A stretch of 64,000 bases of DNA from contig CM032803.1 of NCBI GenBank assembly GCA_019155185.1, forward strand, positions 4,802,501 to 4,866,500. Direction: 5' to 3'. The DNA is from Beaufortia kweichowensis. Its lineage: Eukaryota; Chordata; Actinopteri; Cypriniformes; Gastromyzontidae. Of the stretch, positions 26,350 to 39,489 are shown piece after piece. The notes beneath the pieces are model-generated. The model searched no databases and had not been told where the DNA came from. It was given only the letters and a program-made list of their open reading frames with translations. The first letter of the stretch is position 1. Each line of letters opens with the position of its first letter. The translations under genes were made by a program, and so were the position numbers.

Positions 26350-26860
26350 ATGTCCTCGGAAATTCCATGTCTGACAGTTTTATTGCTCTTAATGAAACCG
26401 GTGGCATGGGAGTATTAAGCCGTCATCAATTTGACATCTTTAATTAAAGTGGCAGCTTAATTAAAAATCCAATTAACTATGAAACTCTAATGAATAGAAA
26501 AATGCAAAACGCAAGAGTTGACCTTCAAAATTTCAACAGCACGACAAAACGCTTTTAAATGAAGTTGAAATCTGGACCGGCAATGTTGCCCAGAGACACA
26601 ATAAAAGACGCTGTCTGGGGTGGATGATTTCATTAAAGCCTGATGAAAATATTTAATTGTTTTGACTGACAGCGGGGAGAAGCTGTCAAAACATCAAGCG
26701 ACAAAAAATAACCCTTTGAAAACCCTGTCATTCAGACACGAGCGGGGTTACTTCAGTGAAAGCAGAAAATCAATCTGTAAATATCATCTGCAGAGCTTTT
26801 AATAACGCCGTCTGCAACTCATGTCACTGTGATTGTGTTTATAAGATAAGTGCACATGAA
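26350..26860. other. Candidate conserved regulatory element rich in TAATTA-type sites
   Basis: Repeat-free. It contains TCTTTAATTAAAGTGG, CAGCTTAATTAAAAATCC, CCAATTAACTATG and CTCTAATGAATAG within 120 bases, then TTTAATTGTTTTGACTGACAG. Dense homeodomain-core clusters of this kind are typical of developmental enhancers. Conservation is inferred, not seen. Confidence 0.35.
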
Positions 26861-29069
26861 TAACACCACAAAAACATGAGAAACTTTGTGATTTAGGGCT
26901 GTCAAATATTATATATATATTAAATATTATGCAAGCTATAATTTTGAATGCTGTGTTAACACGATCTCATAGAAATTTCTCAACTACTTTCAGGTGGAAA
27001 GTTTGTATGAATTTGTAAAAAGTGAATCATAGAAAAAAGCCATAATGAAGCACCACCCCAAACCATCACTGGATCATTTTGTTGCGATCCATTTGTTCCT
27101 ATTACAATTATAACTTTCATAAGCTTATAAGCAGGAACTTCCTGGAATAAATTTCTTATATAATGGGATGTGAATACCTAGCAGATTTTAATGGATGTGT
27201 TTGAATGACAGGTTATACAGTACTTCTATCTGGATGACTGGATTTAAAACTGGTTTCTTAAGAATAAAACGTTTCCTTAATCCTTTCAAATGCTCCATTT
27301 CTTCTTAATCTTATCTTGTACCAATAAAGGCTGATCCACTTAAAGGAAGGAAATGTTTCAGGGGGATATGAAAGCTGGAAGAAATTAGAGAAAAATTCTC
27401 TCTCTCTTCTCTCTGTCTGGTCATGCTCTGATTGTCTCTTTTATCAGGGGCTGTTGAACACAGAGAGCTTTTGGGAAACCAGTGACTAGAAAATAGCAGC
27501 AAGGAATGAGCCGGAGTCACACCGTCCAGTGCTCTAATAATCCAGCTAATGACCGTGCTAATGATGAGCAAACTGCTGTAGCGGACACATCGTGAGCTGC
27601 TGTCAATTCTCAAGCTTCATTGACTAAAAGTAACACCTGCTGTATTGGTGGTCATGCCAAAGAAAAGAAAAACAGATGTTGTCCAAAAAACATTAGTACT
27701 AATCTTTTGTGAACATATGGGAGTATGTAGAAATATTTCACATTATAAAATTGTGTCTTGATAATAAAAAACCATACCGTAAGCATGCAAGTCATCAGTC
27801 CAAATTAGCTTTGTAGTCAGCAACTAAAAAAGTAAAAAAAAACATCCATTACAAGCCCATCTTCTGTAGGGTTTTGAGCAACATTAGTCACTAAACATAA
27901 CATTACAGTGTTTCATTGCACTACAAACAGTATATATAAACTGTCAACAATCATGTTTAAAACAATATTGAATTGAAAATCTATTTAAGAGAGTTAAAAT
28001 GAGATTATCATTTTGTTAAAATTCATATGAAAATGTATGCACTGAAAAGTGTAATATTTACAGCTTGTTATAGCTGATGTTTAATTTTATTTAATATTAG
28101 CAGATTAAAAATGTAAAGATTGAAAGAGAGTTGCTTAAGGGTTTATATGGCTTTTAAGTTTAATGTAATTACTTTTTAGAGTATTTGGTGAGTAATTGAA
28201 ATACAAGGTTAATGTTGTAATCAGTATATTAGTAATGAATTACTTTCATTATATATTAGTAAAAAGTAACTCAAGGATTTTATCTTGCTCATAATCATAC
28301 TTCTCTAATAACTATTAATATTAAATTTGAAAATGTGTTTTCATTCATTTCAGCTGAGATGGAATCTTAATGTAGATTTTCCACAAGCACCAGCATTCGA
28401 TGAATTAGGTTAGACTGACCAAATTACATTAGTTTCCTCCTAACTGAGACTTTTTAGGAACTTGATCCTGTTCAACCTCAAAGAGCAGAAAGACACCTGG
28501 ATCCGCTATTCCTCTTCCCTACAACCATTTATTCATTTAGCATCAGGTGGTTGCGTTTAAGGCTTTAACAAACCCTGCTGGACAGAATCTTTTATGGCAC
28601 AACGCCGGCTGTCGGGTGCAATATATAACCTGGAGCGTAATTTCGATCCAAGATCACAGTGGCCCGGTGTTTACTAACCACCGTGTGTTGTGAGAGTGGG
28701 CGTGTCTATAATATTGAGTATGTGTGACGTGTCTTCTGTCATATCTCATTTGTATTGGCCAAGTGCCATTTTCCTTTCTTTCGGTTCTTTAATAAAACCA
28801 TAATGAAGTGCCTCGGGCTCTGGCGATTGTAATGTGATGATGGGATGAAGTAAAAGGTGATAGACTGCAGTCACATGCCATTTAGACTCCTATTATTAAA
28901 ATCTGCTTTCTACAATAAGGAAATATTTTTTTGCATTCATAATACGAAGGTCCATCTAGATTAACTTGGGAAAAACTGGGAAAAGAAACTGGTATAGTTT
29001 AAATAGCCAAATATGAACTAAATATTATAAATATAAAGTTTCTGTCATGGAGTAACGGTTGGAAAGACC

Positions 29070-29155
29070 ATATTATATTATATTATATTATATTATATTA
29101 TATTATATTATATTATATTATATTATATTATATTATATTATATTATATTATATTA
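29070..29155. repeat. (TATTA)n microsatellite
   Basis: About 17 perfect pentanucleotide units without a single interruption, suggesting recent expansion. Confidence 0.95.
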
Positions 29156-29799
29156 ATAAGACATTTCACTATATTCGCTCACCTCTTCCACCATCTTTAA
29201 CTTTTGTCTCTCAATCGCCATCTCTGTTTGAAACATAAATCGCAGGTTACTTCACATATTTTTAAATATATTTAAATCATATGATGTCAAATTGCCATTT
29301 CCCATGAAATCAGTTGACATTATAAATTATTATTATAATCTTATCTTTTAAATAATGGTTTATTCCCAATAAAAAGTTAATGCTTGCTGCATCAAACTTT
29401 TTAAATGTTGCATTACAGGTTTATTTAACATTTTCAGATTGGTGAAATATGAATCGGAGAGCACTGACAAACCTCACAAAAGAGCTTGTGCTCCGTTGAG
29501 CTTCGCCTGGAGTCGCTTGACACGGTAATTTGATTCACCTAGACAGAGTGTGATGGAATTTAATAACCTGAACAGCGATGATGTGTGTCCGGAAAGGCGG
29601 TTCATTTCTCCAGGAATCTGAAGGCGAGGCTGAACCCACAGGAATGTTGAGCTCTGCCAGACAAAAAACGCTTCTCTCTCACAACCAATATTACATAAAC
29701 TTTCAATAATCTCATACTGCGCTGAGCTCGATATCAACACACATACCAAAAGTTATTCACATGGGGTAGCAGTTTGTTTGATCGTTGACGATTATTTGC

Positions 29800-29885
29800 C
29801 AAGTTAAAGAAACAGAAAATACCACTTTGTCATTATTTACTCACCCTCATGTTGTTTCAAACACTTGAGCTGTTTTCATCCCTGT
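29800..29885. mobile_element. MITE half-copy
   Basis: TCATTATTTACTCACCCTCA followed by TGTTGTTTCAAAC matches one arm of the hairpin family. The other arm is missing. Confidence 0.45.
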
Positions 29886-31109
29886 AAAAACAAAAGATGA
29901 GATTTTAAAATGTTGACAATGACTTCAAAAGCAAAAATAAAACATACAGTAGAAGTAAACATGAGTAAATGGAAAGTTACTGATCTGCTTAAAAATGCTT
30001 GTCATCAATTTAAAAATCTCACATCAAGAGCAACACAAACCACAAAAGCTACAAAAATCTTTTAAAAAGAACTTATCAAGTAAAAAACTACATGCTTTTC
30101 ATTTTCAGGTGAACTTTAAAACAACATTACTATTAATATAGTGTATGCAATCTTTTGGGTTTTACATCAGCTGTGTGTCATGTAGAGAGACAGATCCTCT
30201 TTTCTTGTTTGTTTCTTTAAGGAGGAAGTGTGATGCAAACACTAAACTATTGTTTTTCAGAATTTAGCAAAACTATACAAAAGTATTTCTTTATGTATAT
30301 TTTTTAAATATCATTTTGAAGCACAGCATTTGAGAGGTTTTGTGGATTTAAAGGTCCTGCAAACATATCAAACGTAAAAAAATGTAAAGACGTAAAACTC
30401 TATTTGGCATGATTTGTCTCTCCAGAGAATGTTGTTGTTGTTATTATTGTTCAGGAAGACATCATTAATGTTACGTGGGCTTTTCTTGGACATGAAGATT
30501 CAGATCTTTTCTCTGGAATGCATCAATGGCTTTTTGTTCGGCTGAATCATGAACAAAGGAATCAGCTGTATCGCTGCTGTAATTCAAGAACTGTACATTT
30601 AGCTGATCGTGTAATTTCTTACTTCCAACAATGAGCAGAAATGTCCTTCTGGTGCTTGTGCTTCTAAATGGAAACAGAATATAATTTAGCATTATAAAAA
30701 TGGCAGCAGATGATTTGTCATGTAAATGTGGATATCAATCTTAAAATGATGGAAATTATATGTCTTACAAGTGTTTGTTTCTTAAGAGCAGGAGACAGAG
30801 AGAGAAAACTAGATGATGAGTGACAGATAAATGGTTTGGAATGGCATACTATTGTACATACTAGTTTTGAAAGAGGATAGTATATTGTACACATTATGTG
30901 ATTTTTGTATGCATGCAATACATGGATGACTTAACACTAATGCATTTGACCTCACATTTTCAGTGTGATGAATGAACTGGAAATACTTACACATGCATTT
31001 GGTAGACGCTGGTAGACACATTCAAAGTGTATCCTGTTCATCATGGGTCACTTCCAAAGGTTAGCCCACAATTCTTGTACATCAAATGAAACATATTGTT
31101 TTGTACCTT

Positions 31110-31112
<3 letters not shown>

Positions 31113-31161
<49 letters not shown>

Positions 31162-31215
31162 GTATATGTATATGTATGTATATGTATGTATGTATATATG
31201 TATGTATGTATATAT
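31113..31215. repeat. Compound (TA)n(TATG)n microsatellite
   Basis: About 40 bases of TA pass into TATGTA and TATG units. Source of several Tyr-Ile-rich false open frames. Confidence 0.95.
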
Positions 31216-31249
31216 TTTGCATCATTATTAAGATCACATACCCAGTCAA

Positions 31250-31350
31250 ATACTACACACCCAAAAAACAAATACTGGGATATTTTTAACCTATGGTTGG
31301 GCAAAAATTTACAAACCCACTGGGTTATAAATATTTATCTTTTTAATTAT
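31250..31350. repeat. Hairpin-like TTGGGTT repeat
   Basis: ACCTATGGTTGGGCAAAA and CCCACTGGGTTATAAATA repeat the pattern at 9427. Confidence 0.4.
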
Positions 31351-31439
31351 TTAAACTATATGTATATTTATATTTTACTTTTTGTATAGATTTATAATTA
31401 GCTTATGTTGGATTGATGGTTCGGTTAAATATGAATATT

Positions 31440-31660
31440 TTCTAGACTAATTTAACTCAAGGTTGGTTTGTCCCTGGATTGCAAGAACCATTGTTGGTTT
31501 TCCACAGAACCTTTCTGTCTTTTTTACCTTTTTATAATCTACTTTTTCCACTACAGAGAACCTTTTGTAAAACAGAAATGTTCTGTGGATTTTAAAGGTT
31601 TCTTATCGGACCATTCAGGAAAAAATGGTTTAAAAATGTGGGTTAAAAATAACATGTCAT
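31440..31660. mobile_element. AAGGTTCTT-family element, degenerate
   Basis: CAAGAACCATTG, CCACAGAACCTTTCTG, TACCTTTTTATAATC, GAACCTTTTGTAAAACAG and AAAAATGGTT keep the order of the family seen at 3322 and 48740. Confidence 0.5.
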
Positions 31661-32911
31661 TTTTAGCTTATACTATCTAGGTACGTTTCCTGCATCCTAT
31701 TTCAAATATTGTCATGTTAACTGGTAAATGACAGTGTGTGTGTGTGCAATAGAAATGGTTGTGTGTATAAATATATTTTGTGGGTGCAAATAAGAATTGC
31801 TCGGCCTAAACAGCATGACAAGAAGGGCTTCAGCCTCCAGGCCATGTTTGATAACACAGTAATACAGCTCTGACCTGCGCTGAGCCTGCAGTCGGGTAAG
31901 CCATGAATCATCGTATTAGCCGGCGTCTCCTAAGAGAAAAAAACATTGTAAGCCCTACGCTCCCAGAAAACAGGTCTGAAGGAACAGCTGCAAGGCAAGA
32001 TTGAGATTTTCAAGGTCAGAACCTGAGGAGAACTCAAACTATTCTGAAACTATCCTAAGAGGAGAGATCTCTCTTTGAGCTGGAGATTTTCATTGGAGAC
32101 ATTTTGCTGTAGTTCAGCGAGCAATGAGCGCTGAGGGAACCTGATGCCTTTTAATTTTACCTAAAGGACATTTTGGGCCATTATAAACCTGACAGTGCAC
32201 ATACGGGCAGCTCTCTTTCAAAAAGGAAACATAATCCTCTCCTTCTGGATTGCAACGCAAGGCGTATCACGAAGAACAAAACATCAAAGGTAATCTAAGT
32301 ATGAAGACCAACAAACATTATTTCCAGTTTCTGCTCCTTTAATAGTGAACACAACCTAATATTTTAATGTTGGAGACGCTGAGGTTACGTGTAATGAGTG
32401 TTTATACATCATTCCTGTCATTGAAATCTCCAGCAGCTGTGTGTTTCATAAAACCCATGCTTTTAACAGAGGAGGATCTGTTGTGCATTTCAAAGCTCTC
32501 ACAAAGTAAACACGTCTCATTTTGACTTCATTGAGAAACCCTAGACAATCTGAGAGATCTGGCGTCTCTAGTGCACCTCCAAGCACTTCCTATCAGGGTG
32601 ACACTTACAAAACGAGAGAGGCAATCCTACCTACCCCCACACCCTTGCTTATAAAAATCCTGGGGTTATTTTTATCCGTCTTTCTTTTCCATCACAAAAG
32701 GGTCGGCACTGTATCCACGATCCCTCTCCGGTTTAATGCATTGGCATATTAGCATTTAGATAACCCCTCAGAATATGGGAGAACAGGGAATTGAAGGCAG
32801 GAACAGAATAAATACAGTGAATAATACATCATGCATTTAAAATGAATGACACTGGAGGTTTTTTCCAGGCTGGAATTTAGTGAGACGCTACATATTTTAT
32901 CCTATTTTCAA

Positions 32912-33058
32912 GCCAAAGGTTGTTTGCAGGTTTTTAAGTGGTCTCCCAGTCAAGACAAGCTAAAGTTTAGCTTGTTTAGCTGGACGGCAAGTGTCTAATA
33001 CCATCAAAACCGATCAGCCTATCCATTTTGACTAGGAGACCAACTAATAACCTTTAAG
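32912..33058. mobile_element. Small hairpin element (GGTCTCCCAG type)
   Basis: CAAAGGTTGTTTG...AAGTGGTCTCCCAGTC on the left pairs with GACTAGGAGACCAACTAATA and CCTTT on the right. TAGCTTGTTTAGCTGG sits in the loop. Related GCTGGTCTCC elements are frequent in fish genomes. Confidence 0.55.
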
Positions 33059-33769
33059 ATCACTGTGAGGTACATATTATACACCTGTGCCAAACTGCCA
33101 TAAACAGCCTATAATTTGGCCAATGAACTAAATAACATGCCAAAATGTTTGTTTTGTTTATTTCAACTCATAATGTTAAAGAATCCTCTTTTTATAATCA
33201 TTGCTGTTTTATGCCACTAAATGTTGTGCAATGGACTCGATTCGCTTAAGGCTCAAAACACACAAAAGGCAAAAAATATTTTTATGACTACTTTTTGTTT
33301 AGTTTCCCATCTCCCATCTTTACTATTTATCTAACATCCTTCAAACAAGATATATTTCCTTGGGTAGCAAACATACACAAGATTTTATGTTTTGTTTCCA
33401 AATAAAAACTAAATTATGTGATGTTTTTGCTTAAAAGTTTGAGTAAGCAAAATTAACTTATTCAAAAGGAAAAAGAAGATTATTTTTCAAACCCCATTTG
33501 CAAATAGGTTTTTCTTGTTTAAAGCAAAAACATTACATAATTGTGTATAATATTTCTCTGAAACCAAGATATTAATGCGTTTCAATATATGTTTAATATC
33601 TTTAATAACTTTGTGTGTTAAACTAAATTTGTCAGAAATCAAACACCAAACAAACACATTTAATTATGTATTCATAACTTATGCTGATAAAATTGTTTTA
33701 TCTACATAATATCATTTAGTGATTGGCCTGTAGTGTTTAATATGTTGATCTTCTACTAATATTCCTTAC

Positions 33770-34020
33770 AGAAAAGAAATGAAAGTCAACGACACCCAGC
33801 TGAAGAGCCACAGGGCTAATTAATGATGATAATCCTGTCAGTCCCCTAACCTGCTGTCTATTGTTAAAGCTCTGCTGATCTCGTGCTCTATTAAACTGCG
33901 GTTCTGACTCAGATGGAAATGACTCAGGTCCCGCAGGGCCCAATCACACAGTCATCATGCTGGGAATGAGCGGACGGCCCGTCTATGCAGATCACTGTGT
34001 GTTAAGAGGACACTCTGCAA
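33770..34020. other. Candidate conserved non-coding island
   Basis: Repeat-free, with GGGCTAATTAATGATGATAA and GGTTCTGACTCAGATGG (AP-1-like TGACTCA). It lies just before the long purine tract. Confidence 0.3.
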
Positions 34021-34048
34021 ACCTAATGGCCGTTTAACCATCTGGGCA

Positions 34049-34105
34049 AGAGAGAGAGAGAGAGAGGGAGAGAGGGAGAGAGGGAGAGAGAGAGAGGGAG
34101 AGAGG

Positions 34106-34187
<82 letters not shown>

Positions 34188-34194
34188 GAGAGAG
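34049..34194. repeat. (GA)n with GGGA interruptions
   Basis: 146 bases of pure purine on this strand, with GAGAGGGA units at the left. Source of false Ser-Leu-rich frames on the minus strand. Confidence 0.95.
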
Positions 34195-34627
34195 CCCGCA
34201 GAGACAACTCTGGACCCATCAGTATTCCTGTCAGCATCTTCACATGCGGAACCAGAAGCGAAAAATCTCTCGCACCCCCGACAGGCTTTATTGAAACAAA
34301 TTGCTGGTCTCTTTACCAGCTGCACTTTAAACAGTATCTTGTGCGTGTGGAGGGTGAAGACAAAGAAAAACACACGATTAAAACCTGCAGTATGGGGGAA
34401 GGTGTGTCCTGAGTCTGGGGTCAATCAACACAGACTGATTTACAGACTTGTTTAGAATCAAGGGGGTTTAACAACACGCCTGCTTACATGAGACCTTCAG
34501 AGTCAAGTTGTTAAAAGGGCCTAAAAAAAGACGCACATTAAAAGGTTAGTTTTAAGCATAACAGATATCAACATAATTCTATGTTCTGGAGACACAGTCT
34601 TGACCAGAATGACATGGAACAACTCAT

Positions 34628-34742
34628 AGACCTCCTGGCTAAATGACAACAAACCTAGCAACTACATAGCAACAGGCTAACAACCACTCAAAACACCTTA
34701 GCAACAGCACTGTATCACCATGAAAACCACCCAAAACACCCC
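34628..34742. repeat. CAACCAC-type dispersed repeat
   Basis: Units CTAGCAACTACATAGCAACA, CTAACAACCACTCAAAACAC and CCACCCAAAACACCCC. Confidence 0.55.
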
Positions 34743-34749
34743 TTATGAA

Positions 34750-34888
34750 ACTGAGCATGGTTTTATCATAGTAAAAGTGTAGAAATCATGTTTTTGCTAT
34801 TGTATAACTGCAGTTTTACTATAAATATCATGGTTAACTATGGTTACATGGTTTAATTATAGTAAACATGCTTTCTATTCATTTGTAT
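34750..34888. repeat. ACTATGGTTA-type dispersed repeat
   Basis: Palindromic ATCATGGTTAACTATGG, TTTTACTATAAA and AATTATAGTAAACATG blocks. A similar scrap (ACTATAGTGAGACCATAGTA) opens the window at 8-27. Confidence 0.35.
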
Positions 34889-34907
34889 AAAAAAAAAAAA
34901 AAAAAAA
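34889..34907. repeat. Poly(A) tract
   Basis: Nineteen A residues. No clear retroelement precedes it. Confidence 0.9.
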
Positions 34908-37900
34908 CTAAAATAGCATTGTGATGTCAAGATTTGCACAGGGAAAGACACATTTTACAAAAAACATAAAAATCTAGCTTTGAGATTTCATGGAAAATCA
35001 TGAAAACCAGTAAGAGAGGACACAAAAGAAAAAGTAAAACAGACAAAGGAGGTGCAGTGACAGGTGAAGAATGAGAGAGATTTGAGCTCACACCTGCATA
35101 GTTCACACCTGTGCACAAAGTTGCAGCATTACAGAGAATTTTGTAGGTCTTGCTGTCTATTGTAGCATGACAAACCCACTGTCAGCACATATTCCTGCCC
35201 CTAGATTTATAACCCCACACACACGGGTCCATTATTGGCCAAGACCGAGTGTATGCACGCATCTCCACCACCCCCACCCATAATGGTACGTCCCATCAGC
35301 AGGGGCTCTCAGACAGGTCGCCATGGCAACAGCACCAAAGCAAACAATGAGGTTCGAATGAAAGGAGCATGATAAGATGAAAGGTGCTTACCTAACCGAG
35401 AGAGCTGATTGGATGAGGTTTGGAGTTAAAACTGTTACAGCACACCTCAGTAAACACACAAAATTAAAAGGAGCCCTGGCGCTTGTGAAGAAACGTTAAC
35501 AGAATAAACAAAGAAAATTAAATGTACATTTGTACAAAATGTAATGAAAACAGATATTTAGTGTAACAGTAAATGTATAACTAACATGTATAAAAATAGA
35601 AAACTTAGATTTCTATTAAAGTTAAGAAACAAATACCTTGAAGAAATATACTGTTGCCATTTCAAAGCTTAGGAGTGTTCTCACAAGTTCTCATGTTTCT
35701 CCTAAATTAAGTCAAAATAAAGATAAAATGCATTACAATTAATGTGGATAGCATAGAGCTGAGAAATGATTTAGATTTTGGTATCTTGGCAAAACTAAGC
35801 ATGTTGAGACATGTTAAGATTACTTTACAAACTCAAGACACATAAGAGATTACTAAGGTCTTTTTCTCAAGAGAAATATCTGAAAAGCAAGAGGCTTAAG
35901 TAAAAATCTAATTTGCTTTCTATTGAATCTCATTGTTGTCTAGGAGAAACAAAAGATCTCATTTGTGATTTTTTCTTTCCTAAAGATAAAAACAAATTAT
36001 ATTCACTCTATTTTTCAGACAGTCACTCTCCAGTGAGTTTTTATTTTAAATGCACGATTTCAGCTATTTAGTAAGAAATATTTAAATACATCTGATTTAA
36101 AGGAGACAGATTCCCACAGCGGTTAACAAATGCATCTAATTCATTTCCATCTACACAGGCCGCTAAATTATAATAATTTCCCATTTCGTGTGTTGGAGTT
36201 ATTCAGATTAGGCTTTTGTTCGACGCTGAATTGGCCTTCCCTCCTACTTTATATTCTGTAATTAACATATGCAAATAATCACCTTGGAGACATGATTAGG
36301 TAAATGTGTGCAGATGTGACATTGAATGTGCACTGCATGAGCAAGCCGATTGTATTAATAAACAAATTCACTCCTCTCTTTCACTTTGTTACTCTACATA
36401 TATGTCAATTTACAATAATAAACGCTATACACTTCCAATAAAGCCAACCAAGGTGAAAAAACTAAAAACGTGTTTATGTCAAAATTTAAGTTGTTTTTAT
36501 TCATCAACATGTTATTTCAAACCCTGTATGACTTTCATTCTTCTGCAGAACACAAAAGAAGATATTTTCAAGGATGTTGGTAACCAAACAACATTGACCC
36601 CATTGACTTCCATTGTATGAACACAAAACCACTGACACATTTCTTATAATATCTTCTTTTGTGTTACACTGAAGAAAGAGTCACATACAGGTTTTGAATG
36701 ACATGACGATAAATAAATGATGACAGAGTTTTTATTTTCAGATGGAATATGCCTCTAAATCCACATTTAAAATCAAAGAAATAGATCAAAGCATCATTCC
36801 TTGTTTCATGAATCAAGAAAAAAGATTCATCTTTTTGATTACAGCACCATATCTGTTTATCTGTTGAGTGTCTATTTTGGACAAAGACACCTCTGGTAAC
36901 CATGGCAACTTGCCAAATTGTTATGGATCACTGCAAAAACCTAAAATGATATTCTATAAGCTCTGCCGCAGTTCATCGCAGATATACACGCAGCAGGAGC
37001 TCTGCAAAAATGTCTCTCAGTTAAGTTTAATCAGGGTGAGATCTGAAAATATACTTTGAAACATCCAGGGAGTAAACAAATTTTCAGTTTACTAATTTCT
37101 GTCTAATTCCAATTACTCCCAAACAAGAGGATCCCAAAAGACACCCCGCTGCTTGATCGCCCCCCAAATCCAGTTCCATTTCCTCCTTTGAACAAAGAAA
37201 AAAACTTAAACTGACTTTAAGATGCTCAATCCCTTCAAGGACTACATAACTCAGAACGGGGGATAAATCAGGCTTAAGGGTCCCAGGATGCTGTGCTGTC
37301 ACATCGGCCCAGTGCTCCTGACATGCCCCGTTCCCTCTTCAGCCCTCCTGGTCAGAGATCAAACGACGGCCCCTGGGGTGAGAGAACCGGTCTGATCAGA
37401 CTAAAGAGGCCGGTGAACCTCCTCTTTATTCCTGTCGGGCAGACGGTGAACGCTTGAGAGCTTTATGTGCAGAAAGCGACAGAGTGACGTTGGGCTGATT
37501 GTGAGACTGAAATGGAATAAAGTGCCCTAATCCTCAGTTAATGGACTCGAGATGAGGTCACACACCTGCACAGCACCACTGTCTTCTCTTAACCATCTGT
37601 ACAGAAACACAAGACCTGTCTGTCTATCTATACTGTATATCTTTCTGTCTATCTGTCTGTCCATTTATCTCTCTCTAATCTTTAAAATTGCCTTTGCCGA
37701 TGTATCATTTATTCTGTTATCATGCCTTTGCATCTTGCATTACTCTGTCCAGTGTCTTTCTTCACCATTAAATTAAATCAAACATGCAGCGCAGTCAGAA
37801 CAGAAGTCTGTATCAGTGAAATCAATGTGAGAGCACAATGTGCTCTTTTGTTTCCTGACCTTTATGTGGAGGTCCAAATAACCAGTTCGACCCGTTTCAC

Positions 37901-38228
37901 CTTGTGAAAATGAAGAGGAATTGCCACAGATTGGGTCATTTAAAACTAGGCCGAGTAGCTGCACAGGAACGAAAATCAGATCTGGTGGCTATTTTACATG
38001 CTTGTTGAGATTTCAGTTAATGGTTATAATAAAGTTATTGGAGTAATTCACAACAGTTTGTGAAAAACAGAATATGATTAATTAAACTGGCTTTAATATT
38101 TAAACATATGAAATGAGAAAATCTTTAACTTCAGATGGCTTTATGCTGGATTTCAATATCAATTTTAGAGGTTTTGGGTTTGTCACATGACCAGCATCTT
38201 CTACAAAACATATGTTGTAGGATTTGAA
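34908..38228. other. Gene-free stretch
   Basis: AT-rich apart from the MITE at 36484. Repeat-free patches at 36110-36310 (TCTGTAATTAACATATGC) and 37090-37560 may be regulatory. No gene seen. Confidence 0.4.
36484..36741. mobile_element. Hairpin MITE (non-autonomous DNA element)
   Basis: Two self-complementary arms: ACAAAAGAAGATATTTTC on the left against ATAATATCTTCTTTTGTGTT on the right, and TCATACAGG/CCTGTATGA-type ends. GTTGGTAACCAAACAACATT lies towards the centre. Several related copies occur in this window. It resembles the small palindromic elements common in zebrafish and relatives. No coding capacity. Confidence 0.65.
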
Positions 38229-38480
38229 TTAAAATCAACACAAACCAGATACAGTAACACTCAACAAATGGAGAAGAGATGACTCTTAAAACAACATCAA
38301 ATAGTTATTTTATTATAATTTTCATGTGTTCATTTATAAGAAATATGGACTGTTATGGATGTGACAATTCTGAAAACAGCAATTTACCTGACTGACCTCA
38401 CATGAGTATTTAAACCATCAAATACTGACATTTGAGCTATCAGTATGATGAAAACCTTTGATAAATATACTTTAAATATC
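38229..38480. repeat. Left arm of a long inverted repeat
   Basis: About 250 bases that reappear in reverse complement at 39490-39785. Shared blocks: CAACAAATGGAGAAGAGATG, ATAACAGTCC/GGACTGTTAT with GGATGTGACAATTCTG, and ATCAGTATGATGAAAACC. The arms differ by point changes and small gaps. Confidence 0.7.
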
Positions 38481-38564
38481 ACGTATATTTAGGGCGTGAC
38501 ATTAAAAAGACACAGACGTGTAGAAGATGTCAGATTGTGTTGCATAAGTCTCTATGTCTATAAG

Positions 38565-38589
38565 TCTCTCTCTCTCTCTCTCTCTCTCT
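38565..38589. repeat. (TC)n microsatellite
   Basis: TC run inside the loop of the inverted repeat 38229-39785. Confidence 0.9.
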
Positions 38590-38706
38590 ATTTTCCCCTG
38601 GTTCCTTGTCAAACAGACTTGTGTGATTGATTCAAGCCTGCCAGTCTGTAGCCTGTTGCTAATTTTAGTCCAGCCACCCCTCCCACCCCACAAACCCTTT
38701 CTCTTC

Positions 38707-38733
38707 CTCTCTCTCTCTCTCTCTCTCTCTCTC
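38707..38733. repeat. (TC)n microsatellite
   Basis: Second TC run in the same loop. Confidence 0.9.
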
Positions 38734-38999
38734 ACCTGGGGAGAACAGTGGTAGCAGCAGATAAATTGGGTTCCTGCCCCAGAATCCATCTCTTTACGGC
38801 ACTCAGTAAACTTGGTCATCTGTGAGACGTGAACAGGCTGTGAGTGATGTAGTGTGTTGTATTCCACAGGGCTGTCGATAAAACTAGAGCATCTACATCG
38901 GTAAACACAGAAACAGCCTAGTTTTCTTCATACGAGGCTAATTTTATCCTCCTCCTTGCTGTACAAGCTAAAAATACAAATTATGTGGGTTTGCTTAAT

Positions 39000-39420
39000 A
39001 ACAGAGAGCATCAAACCCCAAATGTGGCCAGATGGACGGATTTGAGGTGAGATATATAAAGGAGGTTAGATATTTACGTAAGCTCGCTTTTAATGATGTA
39101 GGTCACAGACCACTTTACCCCATTCAATCTTTCACTTTACCGCTGCCACTTCTGTCAAACGTGATTAATATTCCAATGTGCTCATGCAAATTCACCCAAA
39201 TAGGGCTGGTGTGATTGGTAGAAGCGCGGTAACGGCTGTCAGAGGAGACCATTTAGTGAGATCATACATATGCATGAACTAATTCATTAATCAGCTTGGC
39301 TGCGGTTCATCTGCGGGGCTGTGTTGGAAAATAAATATGCAGGGGTTTTAATTTTCATGAAAAACTAGAAACGAAGGTGGACTTCAGGTCTACACGGATG
39401 CCATGAACTGACCACCTGTC
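39000..39420. other. Repeat-free DNA inside the inverted-repeat loop
   Basis: Between the two arms lies sequence that looks like ordinary single-copy regulatory DNA (CATGAACTAATTCATTAATC, GGTTTTAATTTTCATG). This suggests that the arms flank genomic DNA rather than a transposase gene. A 14-codon exon-like piece ends at a GTGAGAT site near 39047. Confidence 0.3.
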
Positions 39421-39489
39421 TTTAATCCAGAAGAGATGACCAAAAAACTTCAATTCAAAAGTCAATTCCATGCAGTCAACCTTACCAGG

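Larger units (their letters stand above)
26861..32911. other. Gene-free stretch
   Basis: AT-rich desert with the TATTA and TA/TATG microsatellites and repeat copies listed. GC-richer 28540-28850 and 29470-29740 are repeat-free but unassigned. No exon is supported. Confidence 0.4.

Noticed and set aside
31041..31389. Tyr-Ile-rich open frames on both strands
   Set aside because: Translations of the TA/TATG microsatellite.
34023..34424. Ser-Leu-rich 133-codon frame on the minus strand
   Set aside because: Most of it is the translated GA tract.
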